Shown here: piece by piece, positions 46,878-58,416 of the stretch
Layout: each line of letters opens with the position of its first letter
Position numbering within the stretch: the stretch's first letter is position 1
Assembly: GCA_023053685.1 (NCBI GenBank)
Contig: JALIGW010000003.1
Span: 137,575,126-137,639,125, forward strand
Source of the DNA: Diadophis punctatus similis
Taxonomy: Eukaryota > Chordata > Lepidosauria > Squamata > Dipsadidae
Direction of reading: 5' to 3'
DNA: 64,000 nt
The notes under the pieces: generated by a model
The model's input: the letters and a program-made list of their open reading frames with translations, nothing else
Databases searched by the model: none
Told to the model about the DNA's origin: nothing
Made by a program: the position numbers and the translations under genes

Positions 46878-49640
46878 GTAAGTAAAATGTTTTGTTTAAA
46901 TGTTCTGCTTAAATGTTTCATTAATAGATTTACTAATATTAGTTATAATTCCCAAATAAATAAGAAACTGCTTTAAAATCCTGCATTGTAACTCTGAAAT
47001 GAGTTACAATATTACTCTGAAAGGAGAAAAACTGCATCTCCTAAAGATAGTATGAATACTTTTCCACGGTTCATCTTTATAAGTAAGTAGAGTGCTATCC
47101 GGGAACAGGCAGGTTTTATTTTCTCATGAGGGTTTATGGATTCCATTATAAGAGGTAAGCTAAGGGAAATTGCTGAGAGCTCAAGAACTCACAAATACGT
47201 TGTTCACCACGCTGCAATCTCAGTATGTCATGGACCATACTAGACCTCATATTTAATATTTTCTAGGAGAGTTCTGAAAGTGTTAAAAAAAAAGGACATT
47301 GTGGGTTTTTTGCAAGTAGAACTCAAAATGACCTATTGCGTGGTCAATCCACTTCCCGACTTCACTCAGAATGGCCCATTCCCAGTTTGTGAAGGGTTCC
47401 TAAAGTATAAAATTGTGTTTGCACCCCTGTCATTTGCTGATATTTAGAGATAAGAAATCAGTAAAAATAATGAGGGTGTGGTAGCTGGCCTGCTAGTGCC
47501 CGTTCATTCTCCTGTTGTGGAGGAAACTCTGGTGATTGATGTGGTCACTTCTGACTGCTCTCATTCTCTTGATAAGGGTTGTTTGGCTGCTTTGTTTATC
47601 AGAAACCTAGTAGCACTGAAGCAGATGGGTGATAACTCTTGAGTACTAGTATAAACATGATGTGGATTCAGCAAACAAGCTAGATCCTGTTCTGTGGCAA
47701 TGGTGGGGCAAAGAATGGCATTTGTTTTCTACGCTTCCATATTTGCAGTGCTGTTACTTTGAGGAGTTTGGGTCCGTCTTCTCTAGGACATTAAAAGAAT
47801 GGTTCAGAACCCTTCATCGCCTGCTCTTAATTCATTGTGCATAGCATTTCAAAGAGAAAATCTTCCCAACAATTGAAAGCTGCATGCCATTTTCTACAGT
47901 TGGTATTTGAGACTTTTGAGTTGTTGAGCAATCAGATTTCTGGGTAAGAAATGGCAAACTGAAGACTATGGTGGAATGAAAAACTGAAGTAACAAGGAGA
48001 GTGCGTAGGATTGCCCTCCTGTGCTCCATACAATAGGTCTCCCAAAAGGGAACATAAGACAGCAGCTTCCAGTAGGTTTAGAGCACTGGGAGAACAAGGG
48101 AATAGCCATCTTTTGCTCCAATTATGGTCAACACCTTCAAAAGGACACTGGGTTCGCATAATTCCTTTTCTAACATTTTTGGAAATTGCTTGTTTACTGC
48201 TTTTCAGCTTGTAGGAATCTTTGGATTGACAAGTTTTCTAGCACTAGGTGAGTTTCTTTCAATCCTTAGCAAAAGAAGCTTTAAATACAAGTTTAAGGAC
48301 TTGATTTTTTCCCCTTTTGGAATAAACAGCAAAAGGGTGGTTAGAACTTTGATTTTGGAAAGTTACAAATGGACTGAGGGATAGCTGTGGATATGACCTT
48401 GCAGGGGATTGCAAACAACTCAAGAGGTGGGTCAGAAAATGTTTAAAGAATTTGCTTCAGGCATAATTGCCGACCTTAGACTTTTTGAACATTACTGAAC
48501 TTACAAGTCAAGTTCAGCCTGCTTCTATTTTTTAATAGCAGAGGCACAAGTGTTCTATAAACCACCAATAATGTTTGCATTTTTAAATTAAATATTATAG
48601 AATATTATGTTGAAAATGAACTTTTAAAAATACTTGTATGTCTGTTTTACGAAATGTTTAAATTAATCCTATCCATTGTTATGCAAAATGTTGGTAAAAT
48701 TTTATAATTTGCTTTGATTCAAGTAAAACGCATGTCATTCATTGGGCTTTTAGAAACGAATGGGGGGGGGGGGAAATGGAAGAAATTCTTAATTTCTGAA
48801 TAATATAACAAATGACAGCTATTGATCATATGGCAAACTGTTATGAGACATTGGCAATACATTAGTATCACAACCTAACAATTAAGTTTGGCTTTCCTTG
48901 GAAATGCTGTCTTTCCTGGCATATCTGGTGGCATGCTATGTAATAGTATAATCATAATCTTTTGAATTTCTATTGGAGAGAACCTATTAGCAAACTTAAT
49001 GAACCTAAACTAATAATACAGTTTATTTTATTTCCATGTATGCTTGCAAATCAAGTCCTGTTGGCTTCTGCCAAGTGTTCATGAATAGAATAGAAAGCTG
49101 AGTAATTTTTGTAGATGATGCACCATGTAATTCAATGCAGAACAATATCACACTTTCCTTTACATCAAACACTTTGAAGTACTAGCAGATTGAATCAGTT
49201 TTGTAATTTGCTGTCTGCTATTTTTTTGCATTTGAACCATAAAAAAAAATCACAGTATGTAATTTATACTGTATTCATTCAAGAAGTTATACCATAATTA
49301 AAGGTATGGTTTGATGCTGGTTTATGAATACTAGGTTGCTTTAAAGGTGGTTTCTCATGTCTGACTTTTTAAATCCCGGCATGTTATAGTTTGGTATTAT
49401 GTCCCAACTTGCCCATGCAGGAGGAGACTGGAGCAGAAGCTTTAAAGGAAATCAGTGCTCAGGGTATGTTTGCCTGTTTTTTTCTGTTGGCTTGCCATCT
49501 CTCCATGCCAGCAGTCTTCTTTCTGTAGCCAGTTTCTTCCTGATTGCAAGACTGACTGTAGTCTGGATTCCTGTGCCATGCCAGATATTTACATTTACTT
49601 AATAGGAAAAATGCCAATGTCATTGAAGCACAATTTCCCA
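46878..49640. other. Gene-free stretch
   Basis: A G-run at about 48762-48773, otherwise unique non-coding DNA. Small frames at 48011-48384 show no domain. Confidence 0.45.
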
Positions 49641-49645
49641 GAATA

Positions 49646-50320
49646 CCGTATTTTTCGGAGTATAAGATGCACCTTTTTACCCCCCAAAAGAGGGTGAAAA
49701 CTTGGGTGCGTCTTATACACCGAATGTAGCCCCACCCACCCACCCACCCCCACCCTTTGGCCTCTGTCTTCCAGCAATTTACCTGCTTGCAGGAAAGAGG
49801 GAAGAGCCTGTAAAGCCCAGCAAGTCAGTAGCAGTTTCCCGACGAACAGCTGATTAGGTTTGCCACATGGGAAAATGAAAGTGAAACTAACTGCAAAGAG
49901 GCAAATAGCTGGGAGAGACAGGCAGGTTTTTATTTTTGCTGAACTGGCTGCAAAGGGGTAAGTGAATAACTATAAATGTCTGTAGAATGTTCAAATTATT
50001 AGACTTATTTTTTAAAGACTGCTTTATTATTGTTCGAGAGCCAGGGGTCTCAAACCTTGGCAACTTTAAGACTTGTGGACTTCAACTCCCAGAATTCAAC
50101 AGCCAGCTTTGTTAGCTTTGCTGGCTGTGGAATTCTGGGAGTTGAAGTCCACAAGTCTTAAAGTTGCCAAGGTTGGAGATCCCTAGACAACTTAATATCA
50201 TCTGTGCTGTTTGCTGTTTGGCAAATTGCTTGGAGGCAGAGGCCTTTTTCCCTTGTTTTCCTCCCCCAAAACTAAGGTGCATCTTATACTTCGGTGTGTC
50301 TTATACTCCGAAAAATACGG
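49646..50320. mobile_element. TA-flanked DNA element, copy 2
   Basis: Termini CCGTATTTTTCGGAGTATAA and CTCCGAAAAATACGG are inverted repeats between TA flanks. The body shares its left 100 bp and right 150 bp with copy 1 and carries a palindromic MITE at 50042-50186. Confidence 0.85.
50042..50186. mobile_element. Palindromic hAT-type MITE nested in the TA-flanked element
   Basis: The left arm ('caaaccttggcaactttaag', 'acttcaactcccagaattc') is mirrored in the right arm, making a 145-bp near-palindrome around 'ccagctttgttagctttgctgg'. Copy 1 of the host has only the uninterrupted site (near 28160). Confidence 0.8.
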
Positions 50321-50321
50321 T

Positions 50322-51345
50322 ACTTGTATTATGGAATGTGCTACCATAGGATGTAGCATTAATTTCCACTTTGAATGGCATAAAATGCAGACTACACAAT
50401 TCATGACGGATAAGAGTACTTACAGTACAGTGATCAGTAATGATGTTGGCTATGTATTTCTATTTCTAAGGCAAATATATTTCTGAAACTAGTTTCTGGG
50501 AAGCATGAGCAGGAAAGGGTGTTATGTTCCTGTGCTCTCTGTGGGCTTTCAGTAACCACTTGGTTCGCAATGTGGCAACAGAATGCTGAAATAGAAGATT
50601 TCTGATGTAAAACACTGATGTTCATGGGAAAAACTAGAAATGTTAAAAAGAACGTACTGGCAAAACAAACCATCCAAAAAAGGAAGTCAATCCAATAACA
50701 ATCTCCTCATAAAAAGAAAGAAAAGCAAGAGTTCCCAGTCAACCATCCTTCATGCACAAAATATTGTAAAAAAATAGAACTAGCATCTCACAATAAATAG
50801 AAAGCAGACCCACAGATTCATAAATAAGTTCTTCACAGTTACAAGAAGTTCAGAAATTCACTGCAACAAGAATATAATTTCTTTGTTCTTCTCCAAGGTA
50901 GACTCTGATTTGTTCAAGACACTATGGCTAAAAATAGTTTAGCATTATATATTGAGTTTAGACATTAGCATATTCTTTTATTCTTCTTTTGCGTATTGGA
51001 TTAATTGAGTAGAATAATGCTGGTTGGCAATTTCTCACTCAGTCATATGACAGTTTCGAAAATAAAGTGCTAGTCAGAATGAAACTACGATAAAGTTGTA
51101 TTTTGATGTCTGAGTATCTGATGACTGGAAAATAAAATCTGCCCATACAAATTAGAGAGTATTTTGTAGGCTAGAGAATTGAAATGGAAGGAAAAAACAC
51201 TTTTTCCACAATCTCTGAATTAATCTTCCTTTGTTCAATACTTGGATACTGCTAATATATAGTGGATATGCTGATGATTGATTATGTACCATGAAGTTGT
51301 CATCATCTAGTACTAGAGGGTTTTGTAAGTAGGGGATAATCTTTT
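50322..51345. other. AT-rich gene-free stretch
   Basis: Nothing recognised. Confidence 0.5.
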
Positions 51346-51349
51346 AAGG

Positions 51350-51690
51350 CAGTGATGGCGAACCTTTTTCGGCTCGGGTGCCAAAAGGGTGTGTGCGTGA
51401 TAGTGTGCATGCATGTGCCCACACCCATAATGCAATGCCGCACACACATGCGCACAACCCCCACACTGCCCCCCGCATGCACACAACCCCCCCTGTGCTG
51501 CCCTATTACTTACCTTCAGATAGTTGCAGCCAGGCCTCCCACACCTCAGCCCATTTCTTCTGCAGCCGGCAAGGCTTTCCTGAAGACCTCTGTAGCCAAT
51601 AACAGAGCTCTGGATCAATCCGGAGCTCTGTTATCAGCTGGAGAGGGCTTTCCTAAAGGCCTTTCCTGAAGGCCTCTCTAGCCGATAAGG
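51350..51690. mobile_element. hAT MITE (gatggcgaacc family), left part
   Basis: Begins CAGTGATGGCGAACC as at 58417. The right terminus is absent. The interior has repeated 'ggcttccctgaaggcctct'-like units. Confidence 0.75.
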
Positions 51691-51729
51691 TATCTTGGAT
51701 TTTGACATCTCTGTTGTACGGTCTTTCAG

Positions 51730-52990
51730 TATACATTACTTCCTCCATCTTTGTTTGATCCCCTTTGAATCGATTGCCATTTGTTCATTAGTGTCCTTTA
51801 GTATACCAGTTTGAGATTGGGATCAGAGATCTTTTAAAAGACTTTGCTTATTTTTCTATGTCTGTTTCCATCTTCAGTGTCTTTACACATCTTGTTATAA
51901 TACTGCTTCTTGTCTCTTCTAAGAGTTCTATGAAACTTTTTGTTAAGCTCGTTTCTGATATTTTTATTTTTCTTGGCTATGGTTCCTCTTCTCTTCTTGA
52001 CAGTTTCGTTGCTTTGTTTTGACATCTCGTTTGGTTCTATTTCTTCATTGTGGGCAATCTTTTTTCTCATTCATCTTTAATGACTCCTTACATTCATTCC
52101 ATCATTCAGTGGTTTTGTTGTCAATGAGATTCAGGACTTCAGTGATTCCTGAAGTTCTTGAAACTGGTGGACATTTGTTCAAGATGATATCATGTTGAAG
52201 ATTGACAACTTTCTTCTTTAGCTTACTTGGAATTTGAGCAGTTTATGTTCTGTTTCACAGTCAGCACTTGGCCATGTCTTTGATGCTATAATTGAGCTCC
52301 TCTATCTCCTTTCACCAATGGCATAGTAAATTTGATTTCTATATACTCCATCCGATGATATCCAAGTATAGAAGCAGGATTTGTTTTGCTTATTTGAAGA
52401 CAGTCTTAGTGATGAAGAAATCATTGAAGTGTTAGAAATTGTAAGTCAGTCTCCTGCTTCATTTTGACCTTCTAAGATATAAACTCCCAACTACATTTAC
52501 CTCTTTTATGTTTTCATTTTTACCATTCTAGTCTCCAATCATAAGCAGTACATCTTGCTTCCATTTTGTCATTTTCATTTTAAACTTGATCCTAAACTCA
52601 TCAAGCTCATCTTTTGTTGCATTGGTGGTTGGAGCATAAACTTGAATGATTGTCATATGAAAGGTGGTCCATGAAGTCTAAGTGATATTACTAGTCATTG
52701 ATTGCGTTACAGCCACGTATGGTCCTTGCTATATATCTTTCCTAACTATAAAAGCAAGTTTCTTCTTTTTCATGTCCTGACAAAGAAACAGTGTGATCAT
52801 CTGATTGAAAGTGTCCAATCTCAGTCCATCTCAAGCCACCAATGCCTAAGGTGTCTGTAGTCATTTCATCTTTCACTGTATTGAGTTTTCCTGTTTTAAT
52901 ACTTTGTATGTTCCATGTTCCTACTGTACTTCTGTCTTTACAGTTTCAGATTTTCTTTTCCTGTATGTCAACATTAGTAATTGGTCATCC
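51730..52990 (-). pseudogene. Decayed RTE-class LINE: endonuclease and linker region
   Basis: On the minus strand, about 52670-52530 reads IIQVYAPTTNATKDELDEF and then VLLMIGDWNGKN, the APE-type endonuclease landmarks (QVYAPT, GD-N). Farther along, 52070-51834 has the basic linker (YYNKMCKDTEDGN) seen between endonuclease and RT in RTE elements. Several stops and frame changes break it and the RT is absent. It may be a relative of the BovB copy at 3026 but is far more decayed. Confidence 0.65.
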
Positions 52991-53105
52991 AAAAGATTTT
53001 AACCTTGTGACATCATAATCACTATTAGAACTCTGAAAATCTGCCTCCAGCATCTTTCTGTTCAGTTCTGTATATTGCTATATCCCAATATTGTTATATC
53101 CCAAT

Positions 53106-53338
53106 GTAGCACTTAGCACTTAGACTTATATACCTCTTCACAGTGCTTTACAGCCGTCTCTAAGCAGTTTACAGAGTATTGCCCCCAATAATCTGGGTTC
53201 TCATTTTACTTGGAAGGATGGCAGGCTGCGTCAACCTTGAGCCGGTGAGAATCGAACTGCCGAATTGCTGGCAGTTGGCAGTCAGCAGAATTAGCCTGCA
53301 GTACTGCATTCTAACCACTGTGCCAACACTGTGCCACC
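53106..53338 (-). mobile_element. tRNA-derived SINE, near full length
   Basis: The minus-strand head ('gtggttagaatgcagtactg', B-box-like 'cagttcgattctca') is followed by the body 'caaggttgacgcagcct' and the tail ending 'tataagtctaagtgct'. Same family as 5014 and 30628. Confidence 0.8.
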
Positions 53339-53377
53339 ACGGCTCAAGTATGTGCCTATTTGCTTTAACTCTGCATC

Positions 53378-53826
53378 TGAGATGTCTTTCACACCTTGGG
53401 TGGCCCTGCTGGGAACTTATGCATTCGTGACTTCCTTTCTGGACTGTTGCAATGTGTTCTACATTGGACTACCTTGAAGAGCACTCAGAAGCTTCAATGG
53501 TGCAGAATATAGCAGCATGGGTAGTAAAAGATGCCAGTTACTCGGCATATGTAATATTACTATTTGAGTTACACTGGTTGCCAGTGCGCTTGTGGGTGTA
53601 ATTCAAGCTGCTGGTTGTCACCTTTAAAGCTCTTCTTGGCTCAGGACTGCATTACTTCATGGCCTATTTCTCCCCAGTTGTTTCAACCCATCTAATATGT
53701 TCTGGGCATTCTCTGGTGCTGGTGCTTAAGGCATGCTGGATGGTGGAGCCCAGAAGATGTGCCTTTTCTGCTGTAGTGACCACTGTAGTGACCACTGTAG
53801 AGAACCTGGCTGGCCTTTGGTTAAAC
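53378..53826 (+). pseudogene. L2-type LINE, ORF2 C-terminal fragment (left part of a split copy)
   Basis: The frame reads TSFLDCCNVFYIGLP, then (about 53570) LHWLPVRLWV with a stop, FKLLVVTFKALLGSGLHYF and CAFSAV, the L2 RT C-terminus. It is broken off at 53827 by a hAT insertion and its 3' UTR resumes at 56889. A tandem duplication of 'gtagtgaccact' sits at about 53773-53797. Confidence 0.8.
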
Positions 53827-54124
53827 CAGGGGTCTGCAACCTTAAACACTCAAAGAGCCATTTGGGTCCGTTTCCCAAAGAAAAGAAAACACTGGGAGCC
53901 ACAAAACCTGGGTGGGCATGGCCAACTCGACGTCACTCACTTCCACCAGTCACAGGACCCCCTAGCCACGCCTACCCAGCCGATCATTAGGGCAGAGAAC
54001 CGGTTGTTAAAAAATACCGGGAACCACAAAACCCTTTTTTTTTTTCAAAAAGTTTTATTAGTACAAAATTACATGAGTAGTAGCAAAATATTAAATATGA
54101 AGTACAAACATTTTTTGTTTTTTT

Positions 54125-54168
54125 CTCCCCCCCCGAACCCGCCCCCTTCCCTCCCCACCTCCCCCCCC
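54125..54168 (-). other. G-rich polypurine tract in the 3' region of the L1-type element
   Basis: The minus strand reads as G runs separated by short A/T stretches (GGGGGGGGAGGTGGGGAGGG core). A G-rich polypurine tract near the 3' end is a known feature of many L1 3' UTRs and could form a quadruplex. Confidence 0.8.
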
Positions 54169-54864
54169 GGACTTCCCAGAGATAATACAGGGCATAATAA
54201 TAAATTTAAATTGTTAATAAAAAGAAGAGAAAACAAAAAGAACACTATTTTTAAAAAAACTTCAACTCCAGATTATACACTAATAATATATCGCATTTGT
54301 ATACAATAGTAAAGATACAAAAAAGAATAAAAAAAAAAGAAAGAAAGAGAAATCTCTTTAACAATACAAACAAACAAATCTCCTACCTCCTCCCTTCAAT
54401 CCTCTATCTAATACAAAGTAAATGTTATATAAATAATAACTAAGTATAGAATACAAAAATCTTAAACTAATATTTTGTGATAGACTTTACACATTTAGGC
54501 TTATACTTAAACTAATATTATTGACATTAAAAATAACCTCTAAGATAAAACTTGACTAAATGTTACATAAGTAATCATTAAATATTGAATTTCATCATAA
54601 TATTAATAACATAATATTATTCTAAATTAACTTACTAACTTCAATAAACAAAAAAGAAAGGGAAAAAAGAATAAACAAATCTTCAACAAACTATATATAT
54701 CTAATATAATTAACATTAAAAGTAACCTCAAAGATATATAAAACTTAGCTAAATATTGCATAGGTAATCATTAAGTAGGGAAAAGGAAAAATGCCATCAT
54801 ATTAATCTCTATCCGTCCAATATATTTCAACATCACATCGTTTTGTATCTTGATAGTTCATCTT

Positions 54865-55938
54865 TTAATAGTTCAGTAAATTCAGATTTGTCGACTCGTC
54901 TCCCATCTGATCCCAGATCTCCATCTCCTTTTCCCCAGCTATCTGGTTCTGGCACTCCTTTTGTGTTTTTGAATCTATTTCCTTTTGATCCATCAAAGAT
55001 GGCTTCCCCTCCTCCTCCTCTTTTATTTTCATACATCCTTCCTCTGGAGGTATCTTGAATATATCAGCCTTTAAAACATTGACATAAAATTCAGTAGCTT
55101 TTTTTATCGTGTTGAGCCGATATCTTTTTCCAGAAAATTTTACTGCTACTCCAACTGGCGCTTCCCATTTATATTGTAAATTTAATCTCTTAAATTCATC
55201 AATCAAAAAAGTATAGCTTTTTCTGGCTTTAAGCATTTTAGAGGGGATTTCTTTCCAAATCTTTAGTTCCTGACCATTCACCATAAGATTATTGTTAAAC
55301 GTTGCTTGTATAATTCTATTCCGTAAAGCTCTTGTGGTAAAATATATGACAATGTCCCTTGGTAAATGCTTTTGTTTAGCGTACCACGAATTGATTCTGT
55401 ATATTTTGTCGATTTGTGTAGCCAATTCCACTTTGGAGATTCCAGACACCTGATCCAGTACATCAACCATCCTGCCTTTTAAATTTTCATATAATCCTTC
55501 TTTCAAACCTCTGATCCTTATAGCAACTTCCATGGATCTGAACTGTGTCATCAAGACCTCTTTTTCAAAGTTTGCAATATCATTTTGGATTTTGTCTATG
55601 TAATTCACCGAGGTTGCCAAAGCTTGTTTATTTGTTTCAATACGTTCTGCCAAAACTTCAATATTTGTTGCTAAACCTTTGCAAACCTCTAACACATCAA
55701 ATCTAAGTTGTTGATTCATATTCTTCAAAGCAGCCTGCATTTTTTTGTCTATCTCGCTTATTTTCTGATTAAATTCCAAAGTAAGTTCATGTTTCATAAT
55801 CTTTAAATTATTTAATAAATTTTCAGGTGTCAAAAGCTGTGGAGGTGTTAGCTCAGTGTTAAATTGCATTTTAGAAATATATCCAGATGAATAGTCATTT
55901 CTTTTAGTCAAAACAATCTTTCCAGACTTTGAAGCCAT
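54865..55938 (-). CDS. L1 ORF1-like RNA-binding protein, 357 aa, intact
   Basis: The frame runs uninterrupted from ATG (55936-55938) to a stop. Residues about 41-130 are Leu/Lys/Glu/Gln-rich and look like a coiled coil (for example QKISEIDKKMQAALKNMNQQ). Residues about 133-215 resemble the L1 ORF1p RRM: AIRIRGLKEGLYENL near the start and PRDIVIYFTTRALRNRI at 193-209. Residues about 228-290 match the C-terminal domain (SKMLKARKSY, then APVGVAVKFSGKRYRL). An acidic Lys/Glu-rich extension fills 296-357. In L1s ORF1p forms trimers that coat the element's RNA in the cytoplasm. The lack of stops or frameshifts suggests a recent insertion. Start choice: first ATG of the frame with G at +4. Confidence 0.88.
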   Translation of the reverse strand: MASKSGKIVLTKRNDYSSGYISKMQFNTELTPPQLLTPENLLNNLKIMKHELTLEFNQKISEIDKKMQAALKNMNQQLRFDVLEVCKGLATNIEVLAERIETNKQALATSVNYIDKIQNDIANFEKEVLMTQFRSMEVAIRIRGLKEGLYENLKGRMVDVLDQVSGISKVELATQIDKIYRINSWYAKQKHLPRDIVIYFTTRALRNRIIQATFNNNLMVNGQELKIWKEIPSKMLKARKSYTFLIDEFKRLNLQYKWEAPVGVAVKFSGKRYRLNTIKKATEFYVNVLKADIFKIPPEEGCMKIKEEEEGKPSLMDQKEIDSKTQKECQNQIAGEKEMEIWDQMGDESTNLNLLNY

Positions 55939-56888
55939 TGGTGTTTCAAAAGAATACGAAAAAGAAAGAAAGCCAGGTGCCTGTTAAAGTTCTTTCCAGC
56001 TTGAAAATCAGGTAGTCTTTTATTATTGGAAATATTTCTGTTATAACTTTAATCCAGAGTTAGGAGACAGAGAAAGAAAAAACCATTTTTCCAAGTTAAA
56101 AGTTTCCATAAGAGAGAGAGAGAGAAAAAAAAAAAGCCTTTGGGGAAACGAAAGTCACTTTCACTTCTCAATCGCCATATTGTTACTCTGTTTCCTTTGT
56201 TCCCTTGCCGAAGTGAAAGCTTACCCAGGAGTTGAAAAAAAAAAGAAAAAAAGAGGTTTCAGTACTTGCCCATCTCACGCCTGTTTCTCTCTGTCTGCTT
56301 CTATAGTTTAAATGTAGTTATAAATCCCATTCTTGAAGCAGCGGCTGGTCACTCCATCTAGCTCCGCAAAAAACGGAGGTTTCCCGATCTTCGGAGCTGG
56401 AGACAGGCTGCATGGGGAGCTCTCCCTTCGCGCCCTACCAGATGGCTCCTAGGGCGCTGGGGGGGCTCTACCCCACCTGTCAGGCTCTCATCTCTCCCCT
56501 TTGCCCGGGGAAGAGATTTCAAAGCTGCCAGACAGCTGTTCTGGCGGCTTTTAACAAAGATCGGAAAGGCGTCCAACGAAGGGACGTCCGCGATGGAGCG
56601 CTCCAAACCGGAAGTCCCACAAAACCCTTTTGACATCTCTCTCTCTCTCCCTCTCTCCCCCCTCTCTCTGTATCTATGTCTTTCTCCCCCTCTCTCTGTA
56701 TCTCTCTGTCTCTTCCCCGCTTCTCCATCCCCCGTCATCGCCCTTACCTTTTCAGGTCAGGCAAGGAGTGACTGGGAGGGGAGGGCAAGGGGCGGGGCCA
56801 GCCAGTGGTGGGATCACCCGACAGGGAGCCACAGCAGAGGGCCCAAAGTGCCGCATGCGGCTCCGGACCCGCAGGTTGCTGACACCTG

Positions 56889-57148
56889 GGTTAGACCTTA
56901 AATGCCTGGCTCTGTGCCCATGCCTGTGGTCCCAAGTATATGATGTGGTCCCAAGTATATGATGGGACCCATAGCCCAGTTGTGTTAGCAGTTGTTGGCT
57001 ATGACACTTTTCTTGGCTCTTGTGTATTTTAAATTTTTGAATTTGTTGTTGTAATTGTTTTTATTTTACTATTGTTCCTCTCCTAGAATCACTTGTTGAA
57101 ATAGGCATGGGCATCTATTCAAATTGAATGAATGAATGAATGAATGAA
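56889..57148 (+). mobile_element. L2-type LINE 3' UTR (right part of the split copy)
   Basis: Continues the copy broken at 53826, ending in 'gggcatctattcaaattgaa' and a (TGAA)n tail at 57121-57147. A 20-bp tandem duplication ('tggtcccaagtatatgatg') sits at about 56927-56964. Confidence 0.7.
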
Positions 57149-57149
57149 G

Positions 57150-57555
57150 TCTAGTCCATCTCCTATCCAGTATCCCAGGGCCAACCCAGGAAATATCAAG
57201 ATTTATATGATTTTATTTGTTATGACATGCCACCATTGTTTTGTTATCACATGGGATTTTGAATTGTCTATCCAGTTCCCTTGAACTCAGCTAGCACCCT
57301 AGAGCTATAACCATGTGCAGTGCCATTTGTTGGAAGAATATCTATCAGTGCCCCTTTTAGATGCCTTAATGCTGTCCTGGGAATACATAAATACACATGC
57401 AAGGATACTGAAAATTTGTGGAGTACTGTGCCAAACAAAACAAAACTCTTTGTAGAATGTTAACTGGCTTCTACTTTCTAATATTCATGCAAACCATTTA
57501 TATTAATACCAGTATGTTATGTAATTTAGGGTATATGAAAGTAGCTTGCAATAAA
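57150..57555. other. Gene-free stretch
   Basis: Nothing recognised. Confidence 0.5.
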
Positions 57556-57788
57556 GACTTTGCTTGTTGGAAGCTTGCTGGGAAGGCCCAAATGATGATC
57601 ATATGACCCTGGGATGCTACAACCTTTGTAAATATGTGCCGGTTGCCAAATGCCTGAATTCTGACCATGTGACTGTGGAGATGCTGCAATGTGGTTGTAA
57701 GTGCGAGGACTGGTTGTAAGTAACTTTTTTCAGTTCCATTGTAATTTCGAACAGTCACCAATTGAATGGTTGAAAGTCAAAGACTACT
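57556..57788. mobile_element. Pogo/Tigger-like MITE, copy 8 (right part)
   Basis: Starts inside the family at 'gactttgcttgttgg' and runs to 'caaagactactc'. The left half is lost. Confidence 0.65.
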
Positions 57789-57789
57789 C

Positions 57790-58020
57790 AGAGCTTTATA
57801 AATCAAAATCAAGGCTGAGTCGTATAGGCATATATTTGCATCCAGTACAAGGCCTATAGTATATGTACAGCACCACTGAAATCATTTCACCCACCAGTTT
57901 GGATTTCCAGGTAGAGTCTGTTGCCGTAATTCAGTCTTGAGGTTACTTGCGGTTGATTTTTATCTGTGCCTCGTATCTGTAACTAGCCGGCTGAAATTGG
58001 GTAAGAGTCCTCTGACTATA
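57790..58020 (-). repeat. Possible decayed L2-type LINE fragment
   Basis: 'gccgtaattcagtcttgagg' and 'agagctttataaatcaaaat' resemble antisense L2 sequence as at 31620-31830. No frame survives. Confidence 0.4.
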
Positions 58021-58034
58021 GTCTCCATCTAGAT

Positions 58035-58166
58035 CAGGGCTGTCAAACTCCCGGCCCTTGGGCCGGATGCGTCAAGCACTGGCCACGCCCATGCCCGTTT
58101 TAGTGAAGGGGGGAAAAGTGCCAATAGGTCACGTGAATCCGCCTTGATGTGAGTTTGACACCCCTG
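58035..58166. mobile_element. Short hAT MITE (CAGGGCTGTCAAACTC family), copy 3
   Basis: 132 bp from CAGGGCTGTCAAACTC to GAGTTTGACACCCCTG, flanked by a perfect duplication (atctagat). Confidence 0.95.
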
Positions 58167-58416
58167 ATCTAGATGGAAGAGAATCTACACATCTTTGGTC
58201 TGCTTCCTCAGGGGGAATGTCACTTACCCAGAACCTGAATAGGGGCCATTGTCAATTGTAACAGTTTTTTGCAACTCTTGCCTTGCTAGGATTCAATTTC
58301 AGTGTGCAAATGAACTTTGAGTCACAAAGAAATGCAAAGCATATGTCTGAGAACTGTGAGTAAACTGAGCAAACACTTGGTAGGCAGTGAGGATTATGTT
58401 GTTACACAGTCTAGAA

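Larger units (their letters stand above)
54039..56616 (-). mobile_element. L1-type element with ORF1 only (half-L1 / HAL1-like)
   Basis: It is bounded by a perfect 15-bp duplication, ccacaaaaccctttt, at 54024-54038 and 56617-56631, with a minus-strand poly(A) at the low-coordinate end preceded by AATAAAAC. In minus-strand order it has: a GC-rich leader of about 680 bp (56616-55939); an intact ORF1 (55938-54865); about 820 bp of AT-rich 3' sequence containing two diverged copies of a roughly 65-bp unit; a G-rich tract (54168-54125); and the tail. No ORF2 endonuclease or RT is present. Since the duplication spans the whole unit, the RNA that was inserted probably already lacked ORF2. It must have been mobilised by another L1's ORF2. 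It lies inside a hAT element. Confidence 0.85.
53827..56888. mobile_element. hAT element (GGTTGCTGACCCCTG family) split by an L1-type insertion
   Basis: Left end CAGGGGTCTGCAACC and right end GGTTGCTGACACCTG, flanked by ggttaaac / ggttagac. Without the inner insertion (54039-56631) it is about 470 bp, including a CT-rich stretch at 56634-56715. The interior matches 1230-1561 ('gagccatttgg', 'gccgcatgcggctcc'-type). Confidence 0.85.
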
